Shown piece after piece: positions 12,782 to 24,540 of a DNA stretch of 64,000 bases. The DNA comes from Struthio camelus. Lineage: Eukaryota; Chordata; Aves; Struthioniformes; Struthionidae. The notes beneath the pieces were generated by a model. That model was given only the letters and a program-made list of their open reading frames with translations, ran no database searches and was not told the DNA's origin. The stretch lies in the NCBI RefSeq assembly GCF_040807025.1, contig NC_090942.1:67226911-67290910 (forward strand), given 5' to 3'. The translations under genes and the position numbers were made by a program. The stretch's first letter is position 1; each line of letters opens with the position of its first letter.

Positions 12782-13600
12782 CACAGAATCTCAGAAGCCC
12801 AGAATCAGTGAGGTTGGACAGCAATGCTGGAGATCACCTAGTCCAGTCATCCAGCTCAAAGCAGGGTCACCTGGTGCAGGTTCCTCAGGGCTGTGTCCAG
12901 TCAGGTTTTGAATGTCTCCAAGGATGGAGACTCCACAACCTCTCTGGGCAACCTGTAACTGTGTCCGATCACCCTCTCAGTGAACACTTTTTCCTTATGT
13001 TTAGAGAATTTCTGGGCACCACTGAGAAGAGCCTGGCTCCATCTTCTTTACTCCCCCCATCAGATATTTACATACGTCTATAAGATCTCCCTAAGCCTTT
13101 TCTTCTCCAGGCTGAAAAGTCCCGGCTCTCTGCCTCTCTTTATATGAGGGATGCTCTAGTCCCTTAGTCATCTTCGTGACCCTTTGCTAGACTCACTCCA
13201 GTCTGTCTATATCTCCCTTGTACTGAGAAGCCCAGAACTGGACCTAGCACTCCAGGTGTGGCCTCACCAGAGCTGAGCAGAGAGGAAGGATCACCTCCCT
13301 CGACCTGATGGTAAGGTTCTGCATATGCAGCCCAGGATACCACTGGCCGCCTTTACCACAAGGGCACATTTCTGGCTCATGGTCAACTTGTTGTCCACCA
13401 GAACCTCCAGGGCCTTTTCTGCAAAGCTGCTTTCCAGCTCGTGAGCCCCCAGCCTGTACTGGTGCATGCCAGTCCTTGCCAGGTATAGGACTTTGCACTC
13501 CCCTTTGCTGAACTTTATGAGATTCCTGTCAGCCCAGTTCATCAAGAGTCCTTGGAATGGCAGCCCATCCATCTGGTGTATCAACCCCTCCTCTACCAAG
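12782..13600 (-). mobile_element. CR1 LINE, older diverged copy
   Basis: The antisense of the CR1 3' region can be followed from 'tcacagaatctcagaagccc' through the ORF2 C-terminus. It lies in the same orientation as the two young copies but differs at many positions and has indels. The minus-strand frames at 13,244-13,719 still show fragments such as GECKVLYLARTGMHQYRLGA and VLVDNKLTMSQKCALV, split over two frames, so it is clearly inactive. The match fades after 'tctggtgtatcaacccctcc' near 13,600. Its greater divergence indicates an earlier insertion than copies 1 and 2. Confidence 0.9.
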
Positions 13601-16600
13601 GGCAAATCTTCATTGCTCTGGAGTTTCCCACTGATCTCAGGTATCTCGGATTCCTGAAGACAAATACCCGGGATATGTACAATATTCAAAGCAACTGATG
13701 AATGCGCAAGACTGACCAAACGAAAATTTTCAGGTAAAGTTCAGAAGCAAACTACATGGAGAAAAAATCCTAAACGAAACCAGTCTGGATCCCACTACTG
13801 GGATAACGCCCCTGTTTCTTGGAAAGTATTGTTGAATTGTTCGAGCTTTTTTCGATTCCTGTTAAAACATTTATCATTTAGTTGGGCAGCCATTGTCCAT
13901 CCAGCTACTGCCCCAACAGCATCTCCTGTTTTCTGGACACAGGGAGAGCACTCTCTCCACCTCCTGGGCTGAGTCATCACCCAGCACACACAGAGGTCCC
14001 ATCAGCAGTTTGCTCCCGGGATAGAGATCCCACCCTGTATGGTAGCTAACTGAGCAGGCAGATATCCTCCAAGGAGGTGGCTGGCAGGGGGCTTCTCCCA
14101 CTGCCTTTTGAGGCTGGGGCAGAGGATAGGGCTCCTTGACCTGGAAACCACCACATTTTTGGCCTATCCAGAGCTATCTGAAGTTAGGACTTCCTCCATC
14201 CGATACATGACAACTGATTAGGCAGGTTTGAGCCTGGCACTGAGCACCTGGCTTTCCCCTGCCTCTTCTCCATGCAAACTGAGAAAGAATAGGAGGTGGT
14301 ATCATCACCAGTTTACAGTCTGTGATGACTCTAGCAAAGGCTCTGCATCAAGTCCCTTCCTCTCCCTTAAGCCATGCCAGTGAGCACATCCTCTGCTGTT
14401 AGATCCATCTCTCATTCAGCATCAGCAGCCATCTCATCAGCCTTTTACCCTTTCTGAGAGACCAGCCCTCCGCTCACAACTCACATCTGCCCTGTAGCAC
14501 AACTGGCACTAGTGACAGGGAGTCCTCAGTGGTCTCCACCCAAAACCATGAATGTGAGGGCTGCTGGGCCAACTATGCAGCCAGGCACCTCTCCTTAATC
14601 CCAGTTGGAAAAGTGTGGTGGGAAGGATACCCGCCTAGGGACTCTTTTCTCAAGGTGGCACCAAGCTGGATTCGTTTTACCACTGAAATTTCATATTTTG
14701 AATTTTTTCTAATTACTCATGACAATGACATCATTAGGTACTTTTAAGATCAAAACCTTTGTTTTATCACAGAAGTGGAGTGGCAGGCAGAACTGAAGTG
14801 TAAGATATTCCAATATTACAGTTTTATCATCTGCCTTAATGAGGATTTAGGGGATTCGGTTCCAAAGAAGAGAGCATAAATAAAGCTGTGATGTCCCACT
14901 GCATTTTTGGTCTCTGCTGAGGCTGAGAATAAAGGTCACTTACAATGATTTGTGAAAATTACCCTGATCAATTAAAATTGGACTGGTGGCCTCATCTTAT
15001 CTCATACAGACAGCCTAATGCAACAGAACAACAAATACCAGTCCCTGAGAAGCCAGCACTGGGGTTTGAAATAGTATTTTGAATTTCTTAAATCATCAGC
15101 CCTAGACTGTTTTGATTTTCCCCTTCTCTTGCTTTATGAAAGTCACTACAGCTTGGAGGACACACGAATGAACAGTTCTCCAACACCTGGGTCAGCATCC
15201 ATAAAAACAAACACACAAGGCCTTCCACAGCTGTCACCCTCTTGTACCCCAGACATACAATATAGTTTCTGTAGTAGCCTTTTCTGGAAGCCTCTGACAG
15301 AGGAGGTGTGATGAACTTTTGAACCTTTGCAATATCTGTATCCACTTTCCTAACTTTGTTTTATCTGTTTTCACTGCACCATTGGATAGTACGCAGCAAT
15401 ATCAAATTTCTAACAGAGCTTCCCAAACCTTTAATCAGAAAGAGAAGACTAAAGAGGGCTGTATAGAGGGGTCACCACCTACCACCATATATACCACCTC
15501 CTCCACAGAACTTCTGTGCCAAGTTCATCCTACAAACTTACCAGTGCTCACCTGAGAAGCTGTTTAATACCTTGCTTTTTCCTTCTATATGACATATGTT
15601 GAATAATGTTTTTTATATAGGCATTTGCAAGTTTGGTGACATCAGTCATCCACCTGACAATCTGAATATCATCTCCTTCTCCCCACAGGCTCCTCCAAGG
15701 TCCTCCTTTAAACTCCTTTCCATTTTCGTCTTTAATTTTTTAACTACAGTGTTGTCGACAAGCATAGCAGTGCATGTGTGAGTCAGTCTGTTACAGCCAA
15801 TTGACATTTTTCCATTGATGTGATTTTGGATTGTATGCTTCACTTCGTGCTTGACAGTTAAGAAGTTAACTGAATAAATCTAGGCATAATTAGAAATTAT
15901 ATCTAGGCATCATACGAATTGACATTAGCTTGTACATCCCACATACTACTTGTAAAATGTGTTCTTTATATGTCAATTGCTGGACAATTAGTGTATCTGA
16001 GATTGTCAGATGATAGTTTAACAATCTGAGAGCACGAGATTAAATTTGAAGTTTACCAAATCTTAATCTTCACACTTTGTTTTTTTTTTTTTAATACAGT
16101 ACAATTCAGCTTTCTCAACAGAAATTATCTGTGGAGTTTTAAAACACACTTAGAACCAGATGCTAAACCAAAAAGTAGCAAGAACATAGATTAAAAAAAA
16201 GACCATAATTAAGTTAAGCAAATGAGATTTAAAGTTAATTCCACAAAAAAAATATACAATAGGAAGATCCTAACTTTATTAGATATCTGTTTTTATGCCT
16301 TCCCAGGTTTCCTTATGCTAGTCGCTTAGGAATGTGACTTAAAGCAAGGACAAAAAATATTCCTTGTTTTAGGAGCATAAAAGCCTTGACAGACTGAACA
16401 ACAGGGTTCATATTCAAATTAGCAGATTAAAAAAAAAAAAGTGGGAACTGCAGCAGTCCTTGAATTTTTTTTCTTCATTCCTAGGAAGAGACACCCTTCT
16501 ATGTCATTATCAGCAAAATGAATTGGAAAGGTAGATAGCACATTTCTCACTCTTAATGACTTTAAATAACTACAGCATTCAACTATCATTCAAAATGATA

Positions 16601-16990
16601 GGACACCTTGTCGGAAGTACAAGCACACAATCGTTTGTTTGATATCAGAAGGAAGTCTTAAGCCCCTGGCTTAAGCCCCATAAATCTTCACAAATGAAAT
16701 ATGTTCATGGCTTCACCACTACCAAGTCACTGAAGCACCCAACCCTCCTTCTGTATTTCAGAAGATATTTGCACTCTTTCAAACACTCCTGATGTGACAG
16801 CGGTTTACGCTGTTGAAAAATCAGCAAAAGCAGGCGTCGGAGAGAAGGTAGTTCAAGGCACTATAAATCTGAACAGGTGACAACAGAAGAGTGACTGAAG
16901 ATAAGAAGGGGTATTTTGGTTAATATTAGCAGTCAGTCAAAACAGAATTACATAGAAAAACAAAATGAAAGAGCTGTTTTAAGAATGCAG

Positions 16991-16993
<3 letters not shown>
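13601..16993. other. Intergenic DNA, nothing recognised
   Basis: The block at 13,900-14,650 is somewhat GC-richer and may be a decayed repeat. The rest is AT-rich with A and T runs. Open frames at 15,088-15,345, 15,319-15,555 and 15,646-15,843 show no recognisable domain or splice context. Confidence 0.45.

Positions 16994-17023
<30 letters not shown>
16994..17023. repeat. (GT)15 microsatellite
   Basis: Uninterrupted run of 15 GT dinucleotides. A perfect run of this length is usually polymorphic. Confidence 0.98.
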
Positions 17024-17025
<2 letters not shown>

Positions 17026-17118
17026 AAATAGAACGGATATAATAAAATGACCCCTCGGTAGCACTGCTCCTAGTAAATGCTCTATACCATACTGACACTT
17101 ATGCAATTTATGTGCTTC

Positions 17119-17124
17119 TTTAAT
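17119..17124 (-). promoter_or_regulatory. Candidate poly(A) signal ATTAAA for the hypothetical minus-strand gene
   Basis: Plus-strand tttaat reads ATTAAA on the minus strand, about 180 nt past the predicted stop codon at 17,304-17,306. ATTAAA is the second most common animal poly(A) hexamer, but it also occurs often by chance in AT-rich DNA. Confidence 0.25.
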
Positions 17125-17303
17125 AGTTTACATATGTAAGAATACAAAATTGTGTTTTCATTTTATACTGTTTCCTATTTCATTTTGAAAAATGTCATGA
17201 GATTATAAAGAAATATCATAGGTCAATTATAATCCATAGAAATAAAATCAATTTCCAGTTGATGGCCAATGCAGATATTGAGGACAGCCCCTTGGGCACT
17301 CAG

Positions 17304-17318
17304 TTACCTCCACATGAC
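17304..17318 (-). CDS. Hypothetical minus-strand gene, predicted last coding segment
   Basis: The minus strand shows the acceptor 'tgtgtgtattttgcag', followed by 15 coding bases reading VMWR and a TAA stop. The phase (0) matches the donor of the preceding segment at 17,489, leaving an intron of about 170 bp. A 3' UTR would follow to an ATTAAA at 17,124-17,119. Very short coding tails in a last exon are common in animals, but four codons give no independent support, so this call stands or falls with the rest of the model. Confidence 0.25.
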   Translation of the reverse strand, partial: VMWR

Positions 17319-17488
17319 CTGCAAAATACACACAGGACATATCATACGCAACATTTTCTGGCAAAGTCATTTTTATTCTTTAATTCTCGTTCCTTCATGT
17401 TATAGTTTTTTTTCCTTCTCTCTAGTTTTATGGCATGAGTATAAATGAACTTGCCAAATTAACATCTAGGTAAACATCATAAACTTAC

Positions 17489-17610
17489 TTCCTGAAGAAG
17501 CTCGGCCTTATTGCTGAGTTTGGATAATTCTTCCTTTATTTGAGACATTTTTAAAATTGTGCTTATTGCAGACAGGTTCATAGAAAGTTCCTTCATGTAG
17601 TGAACAAAAC
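17489..17610 (-). CDS. Hypothetical minus-strand gene, coiled-coil segment
   Basis: On the minus strand a 122-nt segment is bounded by an acceptor ending 'aacaattttag' and a consensus donor gtaagt (gaa|gtaagt). It starts in phase 1 and ends in phase 0, and reads 40 full codons without a stop. The product begins FVHYMKELSMNL and ends KLSNKAELLQE. It is dense in Leu, Ile, Met, Lys, Glu and Ser with hydrophobic residues at three- and four-residue steps, as in a parallel coiled coil. I do not recognise a family. Its first codon is completed by the single G left at the end of the 24,501-24,540 segment, giving glycine. A second frame is also open across most of the segment, so the coding call is not secure. 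Confidence 0.4.
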
Positions 17611-20600
17611 CTAAAATTGTTATCATATTAGCAGACATTTAAGCAACAGAAGAATCATTTTGGGATATTTTGGAATAATCACTTGACTTTCCAATGCTGT
17701 TCCTCCTTCCATTGTTCGCTCTCTTCCCTATTGCTATTTAATAGTGCCTCTGCCCTTGATTATTACTCTTACTCTTCCTGTTACAAGTTTTTATTTTAAG
17801 TTATTTATTAATAGATTTCTACTGGCCAGGCTAAAATCGTACATATTCTATGCACTTCTTAGTTCTGACTGGAAGTCCTTTAATTTATAAGCCTGATGTT
17901 ATTTTCATGTAGTCATTTCAATTTAAGCTGTAAGCTCTAATTTACATTGTATGTCAATGGTTTGAAGAGTTTTATGCCAGGTGCTAAATCCCATAACATG
18001 TGACTTCTCAACGATGATAACTTTCTCCTGCAATTAGATGTAGAGATTTCAGGTCCTCTTTCCTCTGACATTGTTTCACAGAATAGTCTCAGGAAAGGGG
18101 AGAATGAAATCAGCCCTTATATTCTGTGCACTCCTGCTGTATTTCACCAATTAGTTCTCAGTATCAAAGTCAGAAAAAAACAAATATCAGAAGTTTGCAG
18201 GGCTATAACAAGCATTTTGCTTTCACAGAGCCAGATCTCTTCCCTTCCTCTTCCTCCCTGTCACCCACTCCCTCTGCACTTTTCTAATTTGTCTCTCTAT
18301 TTCAGCTGAGCCATCTAGGCCAGCCATATTGCTTCTCTCACATCTTTTCCACCCAGCAGGATTGGTCCCCCGTTGCTTTGTTTCCTTTAGCAGATGGCCT
18401 ATGCAGAGCTAATAAACACTAACACAGGTGCCCCACCAGCCAGTCCTCATGGTCTCAGTAATTCCCCTGGCCCCTTTGGAGCTTCTAATTCATGCTAGCC
18501 CTGCTCTTCCAAACTAAAACCTTCAAAATCACTGCATCTTAGCCTTGGTGCTTTGTTAACTCGTGGCTTAGGCTGAAGAGTCACATGCAAACTACTCAAG
18601 ATTCATGGCAACCATATCATGCACAAAAAGCAGAAAATGAAATGCTCAGCCGAGCCTGCAAGAACTTGCTTTCATATATTGCTTTATTGGGCAGTTCAGG
18701 GGCATGCCATTCTGCTGTAGACTTTGTACACACTGCAGAGGAGTAAAATACAATAAAAGATAGCTGGCCAGCAACTCCCAGAGGAATAAGTCATCCCACG
18801 TTTCATAAAGATCCAAAAGGGCGGGGAAAATCACCCAAGCATTGTATGGTGGCGTAGGAAGAACAAAGAGCAATAGACTAGAAAGATAAACTGAAGGACA
18901 TAGGACGGCGTACATAACGCTGCTAGCGTGTATTTGAAACCTCCAAGCAATGGCTTCACCTGATTCACCTTAACACTTGTTGTTTGCTTGACACTACTGG
19001 AGTAGTTCTTCTTATTTGAAAGACAGTCAAAATGAAGGTTTCATTTTGACTTTGGAGACTCCTGATTTAAAGCAATTGAAAGAGAGAACGAAGACTAAAC
19101 CCCACTCTTTATCTTACTACCATTTTAACTTGCCTCCAACATTGCAACAAAAGCAGTTGCCAGGTAACAATAATGCTACTAATTCCTACCCTATATCATC
19201 TTTAGTGTGCAGTGCTTGCATCCAACAGAAGCCTATCCGGGGATTATTTTCAAAGGTTTATATAATTATTGGATTGTTGCTATCCATATATCCATGGACT
19301 TAGCTCAGTTTAGCCTGCCTCTGTCATGATACAGGGTCTTTCTGCAAACTGGGGCAACTCTGGTGGATGAATAGCTAAAGTGACCTTTTCATTCTTCTCT
19401 GTAGAAACCACCTATTTTTGTGAGAATTTTAAAATCATTCATGATTACCTCATCTCACATGCATCTCATGGAGGATAAATTTAAAACTAAAAGCTCTCCT
19501 GATAGTCATAGCTAAAGTTCACATCTTTCAACCCCTCATTCTGTTCGACATGCAAGAAATGTCTTTATTTCAACCATGACTTATCATTCATACTTCAATG
19601 TAAAAAAAAAAAAAAAGACAGTATTTTTGCTCAAAATAAATCATGCAGTGATTTTTCCACCTTTGGTGGTCTCCAAGTTACACTATGCAGTCATTTCTTA
19701 ATAGCCATCATATTTTACCCTTGTTTCTACTAAAGTGTTGTGCTTATATTGAAATACCTTTCTAGGGCTGTAAGCTCATAGATGGCTTGTAATATCTTTG
19801 AGTGTAATTGTCATTTTCAGCTGAGAAGATGTATATTGCTGTTCACTGCTGAATGACATTTTCAGCCCGTTGGCTGCATTTTATGGGCTAATGTTGTGCC
19901 TGTGCCTGCTATGGTTCAAGCCTCTTTCAGACCATGGGGGATGCTAAACTAAGTTATGTAGAAGGCAAATCATCCAGTGTGAGGATGATAAAAAGGAGGC
20001 TTTGGCCCCTCATGAGTCTAACTTCAGGTTTGAAGATAGAGGAGGGTTGGTTTTTACTCATCTTGAATTGCAGAGTGTTTAGAAATGTGATTCAGAGGAA
20101 ATCAAGAACCCACATACTGAAGAAGTATGAGTGCGCATCTTTCAGTATAGAATTATTTCCTCTGAAATATTACCTACTGCAGTGTTCAGGCTAGATCTGA
20201 ACGTCCAAAGTACAGCCACTTAAAAAATCCACATTCCAGATAGCTCACTGTGAGGACTTTTCCTTGATACTCAGGAACACATTTCCATTTCCAAATAGCA
20301 TCTCATTAGTATTGATTAATCGTTTATTTAGCATTGTTAATCACAACTATCAAAAACCGATTTTTCCTTCCATATCATATTTATCAGGTACTGCAATTTA
20401 TATATTCTTCAGGGCTCAACCCCATGGCATGCATCTGCAGATAAACCTGCCGTTCCTTACATAAACTGTGTCTGTATCCTTTGGGCCTCACGAGGACAGA
20501 AGACCCCACAATGTAACCATAAAATATTGATGGATCTCTACAAAAATATTTTCAATTATAATCTCTTTTTAAATATTTGGAAGTCGTATTTAACTGATGT

Positions 20601-23600
20601 TATCTGCCATGAAATTGCTTGAGGTTTTTCTGTCAGCTTTTTTACGGATCATGAAAATTCATTAGTATTTTATGAATCTCCATTTCAGTACATGGTGTGA
20701 CTGCTTCAACCCACCCTTTATTCTTTCTTATATAACAAAACTTTCTAAAAAAGTTTACAGGCCCGTATGAGGAAGCAGAACTTTTCATTTTTGTTTACTG
20801 TTTGTCTCATAAAAAAGATAGAAACGGAAATCTGAAAATAAAGTATCTAAACTTTTAATGAGACATTATATGATATCTCAATACACTTCTACTTTCAGAA
20901 AGTTATTTTACATTTTCAGATTGATGTTTATTACAACAGTTTAGCATATTTATAGTCTCATTACTATGTTTATTGTAATACGTAACTTTTCTGTATTTCC
21001 AATTTTTCCCCCATTAGAGAGACATTAAAAATGCAAAGGGACAGTTCAAGGGTCATTAAAGTTTGGAGCAGACTAACTCGACCCCAGGTTCAAATATTTT
21101 ATATATAGTGTTTTCTTGTAAGTGTTGCACAGTACATGAAGGCTTTATTTTCAGTGCAAATGAAAGCTAACATTCTCTTCCCATCTCTTTTTATTATTCT
21201 TTCTTCCTTCTTTTACCAGACTTTTTTTTTCCCTGTTAGAGAACAGAAAATGTCACTTTCTCACAAACAATATGCTGGAAGTAGATTCTGCCTTGCTGAA
21301 GCTAAGCCATAGCTTCCCTTCTCCTTACCTCCCAATCTTTGGTTGTGTCTAACAACCACCGCCAGTTTGAAGTCAAAGAGTTGGCATGCTTCATGTATAG
21401 GACATCAAATCAAAACTGTCCCCTTCCAGAACATACAGAACTGAAGAATCCCTTGAATCCTGGCCATCACTGATAGTGCCAATGATGCTTTTTACTTTTC
21501 CTTTCTCAGGACTGCCTCGATAGCTCTTCTCTTTGGTTCTCAGTTAGGATTCCCTAAGACATCTCTAAATATATGCAACCTTTCTTTATTGCCATCAGTT
21601 ATTTCCATGTGGATTCCATCTAGCAATGTGAAAGTTATCCTTAACACTTACTGTGACTCTTCCTTTTATTCTGGTGTCCAGGTAGCCATTACTGCATTTA
21701 CTGCATCTACTGCATTTACTTAAACTGGACTTCAGATGTCATGAAGCATATTCCTCACAAAAAAGTAATAAATTCCCATTAACTGATATTTTTGTGATGA
21801 CTTTTAATCCTCAGTTGTGCTCATGTTAATCGGGTCCTTTTCTGTCTCAGCAACGGAACAACAGCAGCTGATATAAAGAATAAATGGTGCCAACAATGAG
21901 CCGGTTCTTCTCTTTCTACTATGTATCCACTGATATTTTTTTCTGCTGGCATCTCACCAGCAGAATTCTACTTTGTCTTTACTAGAAATTTCACAGGGTA
22001 TTCAGTCTCCACTCATATTTTCCTGTTATGTCTTCTGATAACAGTAACGTATCAATGCAGCTCCACTTGCTTTGGTGGAATTATATATGCGTGGAAGGAG
22101 ACTGAGGTCTCACATCTGCATAAAAGGAAATATACTGGAGTAAAGTTAGTCTCAGAACTTAACTGCAGTGAGTGTTAACATGTGACTTTATTAAAATAGA
22201 GTATTATATGAGCACATTATCTTACCTCTATCCAAATGTCAGTAGCCATAGTTTAAATAGCCTTTTCCTAAGTTTAGAAAAGGAAAATAGATAATATTTT
22301 GAGCAATTGTAACTCTAATCAGAAATTTCATTCAGGGAATAAATCACAGTGCTTTTTTAATTTACTTCTCAGTAGGCTACAAGGTTGTATCATTTCCACA
22401 AAGGAATATCATTGTGTGGGAAAAGCAGCTGATAAACACAATCACACTTCTCCTCCTTATCATCAAGAAATAATGGCATCAACTGTAAGCCGGTTTTGAA
22501 GAGACAACACAGATACAACCTTCTGTTTGACAGTTGTAATTGTATTGGAGGCAAGTATTTAATGTTTGATGCATACATTCTTTCTTTCTATTAATCACAT
22601 TTCTTTCACTTTGAAGCTTGTCATAATACATACAGCTATCTATTATAATATCAAAGATATTATTTATCTTCTCTAGTACTTCTCATTCTGTAAGAGTCCA
22701 AAATAGGGATAGAAGATCCCCTTATTTAGCTGAAGAGCATTATTTCTACAAGATGAGGGACCGTTTGATGATAAATATAACAGGAACGGCTCAAAGAGTC
22801 AAGGCAATTCATAATTACAATAACTGAATTGTCTGCAGAAGGGTTGAAGCCCTGGACCGCAGCTCAGGATTCCAAACCTGTATGACTTGAGGCAAGTGAA
22901 GCAGGAGATCTCTTGGAGATTTCCATTATCTCCATTTTCTAACTGGCAAGCTGGGAGTCATAATATAGCTGTTCACTGCCCTGTCTATTGGGCAACTGAC
23001 CTACTGTGACCATTTCTGAACTGAGGGACTCTAGAGGGTTTCAGAGGTCCTATGCTGAGGTGGATACAGACTGTGCCCTGGCCAAATCCCAGTCTATACA
23101 AAGATGCAACTCACAGTGGCCTTACTACCTTTTCACACTTCTCCTCATACCTTGGCTTTCACAGGAGGGAAGTGTGGACACATACATCCAAACATTATAC
23201 TGTGCAGCCCTGTTATATGGTGGCCAAACTTCCTCACTGAATGATCAGGGCACCAGAGAGCATCCCAAGACATTTCCTCATGTCTAGTGTAAACAGCAGT
23301 GTATGAGAAGGCTAACACTGAGCACAATGCTGCTACAGTTTGGGGAATACATTAATAACAAAGGATTAAACTTCTCTGCTAGTCTAAATGCATCCTTTGG
23401 TGCCACCTACAACCAGTGAATGCATAAATCTGAATTCTTCCATTTTTCATTCTTTGGTCTTTTGTCCATGTGGAACAGCAACAGATTAAAAGCTCAACGT
23501 CTCTGGAAAACTATATTTGCAATCCTGTTTCACAGATATGAATAGACAAGAAATTCAGAGTTTCCTCCTCCCCAGTGAACTCACCTGGACCGAAGAATGA

Positions 23601-24500
23601 GAGAATTAGTCTGTGCATGTCTGTACATATCTGTGTGTGCTCATACACAAGGAAGAAGAGTCATGTCACCAGTTACTAACATATAGCCATACCTCAAAGC
23701 AGAACACAGCACAGCACGCAGCAGTAGCTCAAAAAGCTCGGAGCAGCTTGCACAATGGGGTAGGAGAGGGAACAAGGAAAAAACAACCCTAGAAAACTGA
23801 TACAGCACCAGCAATCTAGATACACAGAATGTAACTTTCTTGATCTGAAATACAGCCAAGATTCTGTTTCAGAGCTGTGGAGAATAGTATAGATCCTGTG
23901 AAGGCAGAACCCTTCTTCAAAGATCTCCCTATGATGGAGAAAAGAGTGGCTAAATGACTCAGGGCAGGAGGGACCAAATGAGCTGTTGGTGATGGATCCC
24001 AGCGGAAAGAAAACTAATGGAAGGTAACTCACACAGGATTTCCAACTGTCTGCAGGTTCTGCACAGACACTAATTTTCATCCTTTATTTACATAATATAT
24101 GTAGCGTGTAGTTTACAAACTACATGTGTAGTTTACGTATACGTATGCCTATATATTTTTTGATGAAACTACTTGTTTCCAGTACTGTGCATTCCACCAC
24201 GTCAAAGATACGATTGCTTGCAGGAAAGCAAGGCCAGTTTCTTCTTGTCTACCACTCCCTGAATTCGACTGAATCCTTTGGAGAGAGGGAGAAACGGAGA
24301 TGTTCTCTTTTTCCTCAGAGTGAAGATGCTGAGCTTAAGGGAACCTTCTGAAGCACAGAGGCAGGCAGGAAAGGAGAAATTCACTGAGGAAAGGGCATAA
24401 AGCAGCGATAGAGACTGTGAAACTTCTAAGAGAAGTGAGGGGGCAGCCTCCAAGAGGATGCAGAGCCACATCCAAACCTTAGGGTGCAGTTCCAGGTTAC
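17611..24500. other. Intron of the hypothetical minus-strand gene or intergenic DNA
   Basis: AT-rich sequence. A short tandem of the 9-mer actgcatyt (three units) lies at about 21,691-21,717, and a short inverted repeat (tgtagttt / aaactaca) at about 24,106-24,123. No known gene was recognised. Open frames at 19,016, 19,934, 21,921, 23,006 and 23,694 lack supporting features. Confidence 0.45.
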
Positions 24501-24540
24501 CTGCCTGCAATTGCTGGAGGAGTTGATCCTGCTCCTTCAC
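24501..24540 (-). CDS. Hypothetical minus-strand gene, 40-nt segment
   Basis: The minus strand shows an acceptor 'ttttctctgaaattggcag', 40 nt, and a donor gtaacc (GGCAG|gtaacc). In phase 0 it reads VKEQDQLLQQLQA with one base over. That base plus GT from the next segment makes glycine and leads directly into the FVHYMKEL coiled-coil segment. The residues are of heptad type (Leu, Gln, Glu, Lys only, with hydrophobics spaced 3-4). Both borders and the phase agree with the neighbouring segment at 17,489-17,610 without adjustment, which is the best single argument for a real transcript. A second acceptor 24 nt upstream (ttttttgctag) would add an in-frame stop and is not used in this model. Confidence 0.4.

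Noticed and set aside
23694-24080. Minus-strand 128-codon open frame
   Set aside because: The residues are Ser/Phe/Cys/Leu-rich without any domain, and there is no splice context or repeat match; probably chance.
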